A stretch of 9,376 nucleotides of DNA from an uncultured Prevotellaceae bacterium (GTDB lineage: Bacteria > Bacteroidota > Bacteroidia > Bacteroidales > Bacteroidaceae): positions 1-9,376 of the forward strand of contig OMXX01000186.1 of the NCBI GenBank assembly GCA_900315105.1, written 5' to 3'. Within the stretch, counting starts at the first letter, position 1; every line of letters begins with the position of its first letter. A program made the position numbers and the translations under genes. The notes under the pieces were generated by a model. It had not been told where the DNA came from, searched no databases, and saw only the letters and a list, made by a program, of their open reading frames with translations. Shown here piece by piece: positions 5,820 to 9,376 of this stretch.

Positions 5820-5856
5820 TTTGCGCCCGAATTTTCAATTAAAATTCGTAACTTTG
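5820..5856 (+). promoter_or_regulatory. Candidate Bacteroidetes promoter for the symporter gene, with overlapping palindrome
   Basis: TAACTTTG (5849-5856) fits the -7 consensus TAnnTTTG. TTTG at 5820-5823 is a possible -33 box, though the 25-bp gap is longer than usual. A perfect palindrome CGAATTTT-caatt-AAAATTCG (5828-5848) fills the spacer and abuts the -7 box, an arrangement expected of an operator where bound repressor would block polymerase. The downstream bases GCACTC are identical to those after the promoter at 749-779. The pattern is observed; regulation is inferred. Confidence 0.5.
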
Positions 5857-6086
5857 CACTCAGAAATCGGAGACGTCCACCAGCTTGCAGCTGACGTTGA
5901 CTATTTCTTTCGTGCGAGGATGCTTCGCACGTTGCACTCGAAAGATTGAAACGCGCACCGGCTTGCAGCCGACGTTCGCTATCTTTCGAGCGCGAGGTGC
6001 AAAGCACGTTGTCACTCGAAAGATTGAAACGCGCACCGGCTTGCAACCGACGTTCGCTATCTTCCGAGTGCGAAATATGAAGCACG
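5854..6086 (+). repeat. Structured leader repeat array, copy 2 (three tandem 77-78-nt units)
   Basis: Unit A is 5854-5931 (78 nt), B 5932-6008 (77) and C 6009-6086 (78). Each begins TTG(T)CACTC and ends GCACG. All share one layout: outer stem, inner hairpin, terminal GTGC...GCAC hairpin. The outer stems are AGAAAT/ATTTCT in A (5862-5867, 5903-5908) and CTCGAAAGAT/ATCTTTCGAG in B (5937-5946, 5981-5990); C has one mismatch. The inner hairpins are CAGCT-tgc-AGCTG in A and CGGCT-tgc-AGCCG in B, a paired G/C-to-A/T change; C has a partly broken CGGCT/AACCG. B and C are nearly identical. The array would form most of the leader of the symporter mRNA. Its frame stays open by chance (5885-6139) because 78 is a multiple of 3; I regard it as non-coding. 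Confidence 0.75.
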
Positions 6087-6096
6087 TTCAACTTCC

Positions 6097-6110
6097 TCCG
6101 CTCAAGCGGA
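6097..6110 (+). promoter_or_regulatory. Short perfect hairpin before the symporter start
   Basis: TCCGCT-ca-AGCGGA lies 32 nt upstream of the ATG at 6143, after the repeat array. It could influence translation or be the remnant of another repeat; GCTCAAACTCACGT that follows resembles the end of the stop-adjacent repeat. Confidence 0.35.
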
Positions 6111-6142
6111 ACTCTTTCAAGCTCAAACTCACGTCATAATAT

Positions 6143-7357
6143 ATGAAGAAGACATTAATATGGATAGGAGCACTCATAGTTGGTGCATTATTAGGATTAT
6201 TAGGCCTTGGCTGGCTCAACACGGTAATGGACTTCATAGCAACGGTCTATACCCGCCTATTCCAGCTATTGGCTGTCCCTACAATCGTACTGGCTGTCAT
6301 CACCACCTTCGCAACCTTCGGTTCTCAGGGCTCTGGCAGAATCTTCGGCCGTACACTCACATATACCCTTCTGACCACCTTCGCAGCTGCCACCGTGGGA
6401 GCTATACTGTTCGTGTTGGTTGCTCCGGGGAACCTACCATTGGAGGCTATAAACAATAGCGCCGACACAACAGACGTCAGTACTCAGACCTCATACATCG
6501 ACCATATCATCAGCATCATACCTAACAACATCGTACGACCGATCCTTGAAGGTAACGTCCTATCATTGCTCCTGCTCGCTTTCGCTGTCGGCATCGGATT
6601 GTCAAAACTGCCTGAATCAGAGAACAAGGCAGTGGTGGTGAAGGGATTGTCAGGACTGCAAGAGCTGCTGTTCCTGCTCATCCGCGGACTTATCTGGACT
6701 CTCCCACTCGGCATCGTGGCATTCTCAGCCCAGCTCTCTGCCCAGATTTCAGCAGGCATGGTGGCCGACTCCATCGGGAAATACGTATTGGTGGTAATCG
6801 GAGGAAACGTGATACAGTTCTTTGTCGTCCTACCATTGTTCCTATTATCAAGAGGCTTGAATCCTATTCATGTGTTAGGCAAGATGACACCCGCCGTACT
6901 CATGGCACTCTTCACAAAGAGCAGCGCGGCAACCCTTCCCGTGACTATGGAAACGGCCGAGAACCGTCTGGGAGTACGCAAGAACATCGCTCGTTTCGTA
7001 CTTCCTATTTGCACCACGATAAACATGAACGGATGTGCAGCCTTCATCCTTGTCACCTCCCTCTTTGTGATGCAGAACGGCGGCACCCCGATCACGTTGC
7101 CGACAATCCTGCTATGGATATTAATCTCCGTTGTCTCAGCCGTAGGCAATGCCGGAGTACCTATGGGCTGTTATTTCCTAACCCTCTCGCTTATGTCAGG
7201 CGTTGGAGCTCCGATAGCCATTCTCGGTATCATACTGCCTATCTACACCATCATCGACATGATAGAGACAGCCGAAAACGTATGGTCAGACTCATGCGTG
7301 GCAGCCATAGTGAACAGCTACGACAAGGAGACAGCCTCCCCTACTCCCGCAGTCTGA
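6143..7357 (+). CDS. Dicarboxylate/amino acid:cation symporter (DAACS/SDF family)
   Basis: A 404-residue inner-membrane protein of the SDF family, which couples uptake of acidic or neutral amino acids or C4-dicarboxylates to Na+ or H+. Hydrophobic segments occur near 5-25, 36-58, 72-94, 138-155, 172-197, 214-236, 289-310, 318-335 and 345-371. The hairpin-1 signature TKSSAATLPVTM is at 258-269. The unwound TM7 motif is NMNGC (294-298) where GltPh has NMDGT. Hairpin 2 is at about 335-357 (VGNAGVPMG...SGVGAP). TM8 reads DMIETAENVWSD (372-383): D372, N379 and D383 align with GltPh D394, N401 and D405, but E375 replaces R397, which binds the substrate side-chain carboxylate in acidic amino-acid carriers. 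K259 aligns near GltPh R276. The family is certain; the altered site makes glutamate/aspartate or dicarboxylate specificity doubtful. A leader of about 280 nt with tandem structured repeats precedes it. Confidence 0.9.
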   Translation: MKKTLIWIGALIVGALLGLLGLGWLNTVMDFIATVYTRLFQLLAVPTIVLAVITTFATFGSQGSGRIFGRTLTYTLLTTFAAATVGAILFVLVAPGNLPLEAINNSADTTDVSTQTSYIDHIISIIPNNIVRPILEGNVLSLLLLAFAVGIGLSKLPESENKAVVVKGLSGLQELLFLLIRGLIWTLPLGIVAFSAQLSAQISAGMVADSIGKYVLVVIGGNVIQFFVVLPLFLLSRGLNPIHVLGKMTPAVLMALFTKSSAATLPVTMETAENRLGVRKNIARFVLPICTTINMNGCAAFILVTSLFVMQNGGTPITLPTILLWILISVVSAVGNAGVPMGCYFLTLSLMSGVGAPIAILGIILPIYTIIDMIETAENVWSDSCVAAIVNSYDKETASPTPAV

Positions 7358-7428
7358 TGCCACTCAGCTGCTTGTAATCCGTGTCATAAAGAACAAATAA
7401 AGATTTCCGTAAGGATTAACAGATATAA

Positions 7429-7475
7429 AAACGCAGAGACGCGAAGACGCAGAGTTTATCTCTATGCCTTCGCGT
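7429..7475. repeat. ACGCAGAGACGC-type repeat with hairpin
   Basis: The repetitive text ACGCAGAGACGCGAAGACGC followed by AGAG (7431-7454) is a low-complexity intergenic motif. ACGCGAAG (7439-7446) pairs perfectly with CTTCGCGT (7468-7475), and CGCAGAG with CTCTATG extends the stem with mismatches. It lies 82 nt after the symporter stop codon and could act as its 3' structure. Confidence 0.45.
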
Positions 7476-7525
7476 TAGTATATTGTCAATAAAAATTGGA
7501 TTTCATCCTACCTTTTCTCGCCATG

Positions 7526-7552
7526 CCAAAGCTGATGCAAGCATCGCTTTGG
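7526..7552. repeat. Strong REP-like hairpin
   Basis: CCAAAGCTGATGC (7526-7538) and GCATCGCTTTGG (7541-7552) form a 12-bp stem with a single bulged T and a 2-nt loop, flanked by GCCA/TGGC (7520-7523, 7558-7561). This is the most stable compact hairpin in the convergent gap and resembles a REP-type palindrome. Confidence 0.55.
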
Positions 7553-7558
7553 TCATCT

Positions 7559-7619
7559 GGCTTAACGAAAACGTTCATATTATTGCTGCCCGATGAAAAT
7601 CCCACGTTTTCGATAAGCC
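7559..7619. repeat. 61-bp inverted repeat with 16-nt arms
   Basis: GGCTTAACGAAAACGT (7559-7574) pairs with ACGTTTTCGATAAGCC (7604-7619) at 15 of 16 positions around a 29-nt loop. It ends 15 nt from the esterase stop and would be transcribed at the 3' end of that gene. Confidence 0.5.
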
Positions 7620-7634
7620 AAAGGTAAAGACTTT

Positions 7635-9176
7635 TTATTGAGCGCGCAAGAATTTCATGAAGTTGTCGATTAGAGCGATGCGCTCCTTATTGGGCGTCTC
7701 AATAAGAGATGCACCGTTGTTAAACAGCATTACCGTGGCTTTGCCTTCCTCGAATACGGGCCAATAAGGCAGCCCATCACCGCATGGATTACCACCTGTC
7801 TTGGCGAAGTTCACCCAGTACTGCTGCATCAGGTCGCTCACCTTCTTCTCCTGTGGGTATTTCCCTGGCTCGTCATCGAAACATCCATTCAGATAGAGGA
7901 TATCATCGGCATGTGCTGCACCGCGACGATTTCCCTTGGCAAAGACGGTACGCTCCGACTTCTGAGCCAGATATGCCACGTAAACAGGACTCTTACCTGT
8001 CTGCTTTTGTAATGTCGCCCATGCATAGGCTGGCCATCCAAAGTTCAGGTCGCGTATGATGTCGCGCAAGCTGAAAAGGCGCTCTTCATCAGTATTGGCT
8101 GGGTAATAAGCCTTAGCGCTGTCGGCCCAGTTGGCAGGCAATTGACTGAGTTGTTGGTTAAATAGCTCTTCACTCACAGATTCGATCATAGCGGCACCCT
8201 CGTCGCTATTGTGCATAATCAATACGGGTACATCGCTATATTTGCCCTTCTGATAGAGGTTATAAAGAGGTTCAGGGATTACATAGCCATCGACAACTGG
8301 CGTACAAGCCCAAGGCTGGAAGTTTGCGTCATTTCCCGTGAGCACTTTGGCATCCGTCTGGCGCATCTCAGCGATGGAGTTTTTATTCTTCTGTTTCATG
8401 AACATGTCACCATACATCTCGGCTTGTTTCTGGTTCATCACCCCCATACCCATACCCAAAGCCGACATAAAAGCTCCGCTCTCACTTATGCAGGCACGGA
8501 ACAATCCCTTTGCCAAAGGTGAGGCGCATAGGATATTGCAACACATGGCTCCTGCCGACTCACCGAAGATTGTCACCTTCGACGGGTCGCCGCCAAAGTT
8601 CCTGATATTGCGCTGTATCCACTTCAAGGCAAAAATCTGATCCAAGATGCCATAGTTACCTGAATGTCCGTCCGCCTCCTTTGCCAGTTCCTCATGAGCC
8701 ATGAATCCCAAGGCTCCGGCACGATACTCGATAGAGACGGCTACGACACCTCTGCGAGCCAGACTCTGCCATAGTTCACCGCCATAGTGTTCTGTCGCGA
8801 AACTTCCCCCATGGATAAACACCATCACGGGCAGGGCTTCATTGACGGTCTTGGCTGGAGTGGCAACGCTCAGATACAGACAGTCCTCGCTCATCATATC
8901 ATATTTCACATAGTCTTTCTCTGGCTGTGGAGGCCACTTTGCCACATCCTCAGCCTTCAGCACACCCTTCCATGGCTTGGCAGGCTGCGGAGCTTTCCAA
9001 CGCAAATCGCCCACAGGGGGAGCTGCATAAGGGATGGCTTTATATACTGCAAGGTCGTTTCCCTCGAGAATGCCCTCCACGTCACCAGTTTCTACATGTG
9101 TTTTCAACAATGGCTGAGCATGTACAGCCACTATGCTAAGTAGTCCGCAGACCGTCATGAAAAGTTGTTTCTTCAT
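7635..9176 (-). CDS. Secreted type-B carboxylesterase
   Basis: A 513-residue alpha/beta-hydrolase of the carboxylesterase type B family (COesterase), which hydrolyses ester bonds; length and layout are normal. The signal peptide is about residues 1-20 (LFMTVCGLLSIVAVHA, then QPLL). Landmarks in order: GNDLAVYKAIPYAAPPVGDLRW (39-60), the EDCLYL motif (97-102), the oxyanion-hole HGGSF (122-126), the nucleophile elbow GESAGA (205-210) with Ser207, the acid in NSDEG (probably Glu326), and His422 in GAAHADD. All triad members are present. Cys99 is present, but its usual partner in a CPQ-like motif is replaced by WPPQ (81-84), so the first disulfide is probably missing. Cysteines 212, 213 and 217 cluster just after the elbow. 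No lipobox, so probably periplasmic or released. Substrate unknown; plant cell-wall acyl or feruloyl esters are a guess, as no glycan-use genes are visible. No TAnnTTTG box was found upstream. Confidence 0.9.
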   Translation of the reverse strand: MKKQLFMTVCGLLSIVAVHAQPLLKTHVETGDVEGILEGNDLAVYKAIPYAAPPVGDLRWKAPQPAKPWKGVLKAEDVAKWPPQPEKDYVKYDMMSEDCLYLSVATPAKTVNEALPVMVFIHGGSFATEHYGGELWQSLARRGVVAVSIEYRAGALGFMAHEELAKEADGHSGNYGILDQIFALKWIQRNIRNFGGDPSKVTIFGESAGAMCCNILCASPLAKGLFRACISESGAFMSALGMGMGVMNQKQAEMYGDMFMKQKNKNSIAEMRQTDAKVLTGNDANFQPWACTPVVDGYVIPEPLYNLYQKGKYSDVPVLIMHNSDEGAAMIESVSEELFNQQLSQLPANWADSAKAYYPANTDEERLFSLRDIIRDLNFGWPAYAWATLQKQTGKSPVYVAYLAQKSERTVFAKGNRRGAAHADDILYLNGCFDDEPGKYPQEKKVSDLMQQYWVNFAKTGGNPCGDGLPYWPVFEEGKATVMLFNNGASLIETPNKERIALIDNFMKFLRAQ

Positions 9177-9243
9177 TTTATATTTTTTTGAGTAATGATG
9201 ATAATCTGTTTCGTTTTTTATATATTATACAGATAAGCCGTGG

Positions 9244-9268
9244 AAATCATTACCCCATAAGATGATTT
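9244..9268. promoter_or_regulatory. 7-bp inverted repeat upstream of the esterase
   Basis: AAATCAT (9244-9250) and ATGATTT (9262-9268) are perfect inverted repeats with an 11-nt spacer, about 68 bp upstream of the esterase ATG. A T run follows on the plus strand and an A run precedes on the minus strand. It may be an operator or a transcript-end structure; the sequence does not decide. Confidence 0.3.
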
Positions 9269-9277
9269 TTTTAAAAA

Positions 9278-9327
9278 AACGTGAGTTCGACGACTTGCGT
9301 AGCTTGTTGAGCCTTAGCGAAAAATTT
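9278..9327 (-). repeat. Stop-adjacent ~50-bp repeat, minus-strand copy
   Basis: Read on the minus strand it is AAATTTTTCGCTAAGGCTCA, then ACAAGCTACGCAAGTCGTC, then GAACTCACGTT, the same unit as at 4341-4394 and 5613-5671. It begins within a probable minus-strand TAA stop at 9326-9328, so its placement relative to the gene matches the other two copies. Confidence 0.6.
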
Positions 9328-9376
9328 ATTCAGTTGTATATTGTTGACTATCATGTGGTTGAAAGAGCTCTGAAGG
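9326..9376 (-). CDS. Possible C-terminal end of an upstream minus-strand gene (partial)
   Basis: The minus strand is open from the window edge for 16 codons, reading PSELFQPHDSQQYTTE, to a TAA at 9326-9328. Sixteen codons alone prove nothing. Support comes from the repeat that begins exactly at this stop, as it does at the stop of one confirmed gene and near that of another here. If real, this gene lies upstream of the esterase on the same strand. No family can be named. Confidence 0.35.
   Translation of the reverse strand, partial: PSELFQPHDSQQYTTE

Larger units (their letters stand above)
7358..7634. other. Convergent intergenic gap rich in hairpins
   Basis: The gap between the symporter and the oppositely oriented esterase holds three separate inverted repeats (given as their own entries) and no credible gene. 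Convergent genes often share bidirectional terminators; one or more of these hairpins could serve, but none is followed by a clean long T run on the plus strand. On the minus strand, CAATAAAAAGTCTTTACC directly follows the esterase stop. Confidence 0.4.

Noticed and set aside
5854..6086. CRISPR array
   Set aside because: The units are contiguous 77-78-nt repeats with internal palindromes and no unique spacers; there are no cas genes.
5854..6086. Integron attC-like sites
   Set aside because: Unit size and folding are superficially similar, but no RYYYAAC/GTTRRRY core pair, cassette genes or integrase are seen.
5885..6139. 84-codon plus-strand frame with a repeated 26-residue peptide, and a 115-codon minus-strand frame over the same repeats
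   Set aside because: Both arise because the DNA unit is near 78 nt. The differences between units preserve RNA pairing rather than protein sequence, and unit B is one base short.
7009..7377. 122-codon plus-strand frame inside the symporter
   Set aside because: It is a shadow in another frame of a well-supported membrane protein and lacks any recognisable domain.
9177..9240. TATAAT-like promoter for the esterase on the minus strand
   Set aside because: A TATAAT string is present, but Bacteroidetes primary sigma factors do not generally use this box, no -35 partner is visible and the region is simply AT-rich.
1..9376. tRNA, rRNA or known riboswitch
   Set aside because: No cloverleaf, rRNA core segment or known riboswitch motif was recognised on either strand by eye; a covariance-model scan would be needed to exclude weak ones.

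Overview
The window looks like chromosomal DNA of a gut- or oral-type Bacteroidales bacterium, most likely Prevotellaceae. The reasons are moderate GC, starts with little or no Shine-Dalgarno sequence (one clear exception), two candidate Bacteroidetes -7 boxes of the TAnnTTTG type, a lipoprotein with an acidic stretch after its lipid-anchored cysteine, and intergenic regions packed with palindromic repeats. The genus is inferred from style, not proven.

Layout, left to right. (1) 1-290: decayed remnant of a Bro-N/phage-antirepressor gene with a frameshift and rearranged pieces. (2) 305-502: a 198-bp repeat element with perfect 15-bp ends. (3) 704-1065: a candidate promoter followed by a long leader built from structured repeat units. 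(4) 1066-4342: three same-strand genes. Two are tandem paralogs encoding secreted proteins with two OsmC-like domains each; the third encodes a secreted-looking C_GCAxxG_C_C redox protein. A 124-bp inverted-repeat element separates the pair from the third gene. (5) 4343-4673: two further repeat elements. (6) 4674-5609: a lipoprotein with two YtkA/FixH-like modules. (7) 5610-6142: a stop-codon-adjacent repeat, a second candidate promoter, and three tandem 77-78-nt units of the same leader family as in (3). (8) 6143-7357: a dicarboxylate/amino-acid:cation symporter. (9) 7358-7634: a convergent gap with three hairpins. (10) 7635-9176, minus strand: a secreted type-B carboxylesterase. (11) 9278-9376: another stop-adjacent repeat and the probable last codons of a further minus-strand gene.

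The clearest functional theme is envelope thiol chemistry: three consecutive exported proteins of cysteine-based redox families. In both OsmC paralogs the C-terminal domain keeps the two cysteines of the family while the N-terminal domain has lost both. The symporter and the esterase have no obvious link to that theme. The most unusual part of the window is its non-coding DNA. A leader repeat with apparent compensatory base changes lies just downstream of two unlinked promoters. A second ~50-bp repeat lies immediately after stop codons, in sense orientation, at three places.
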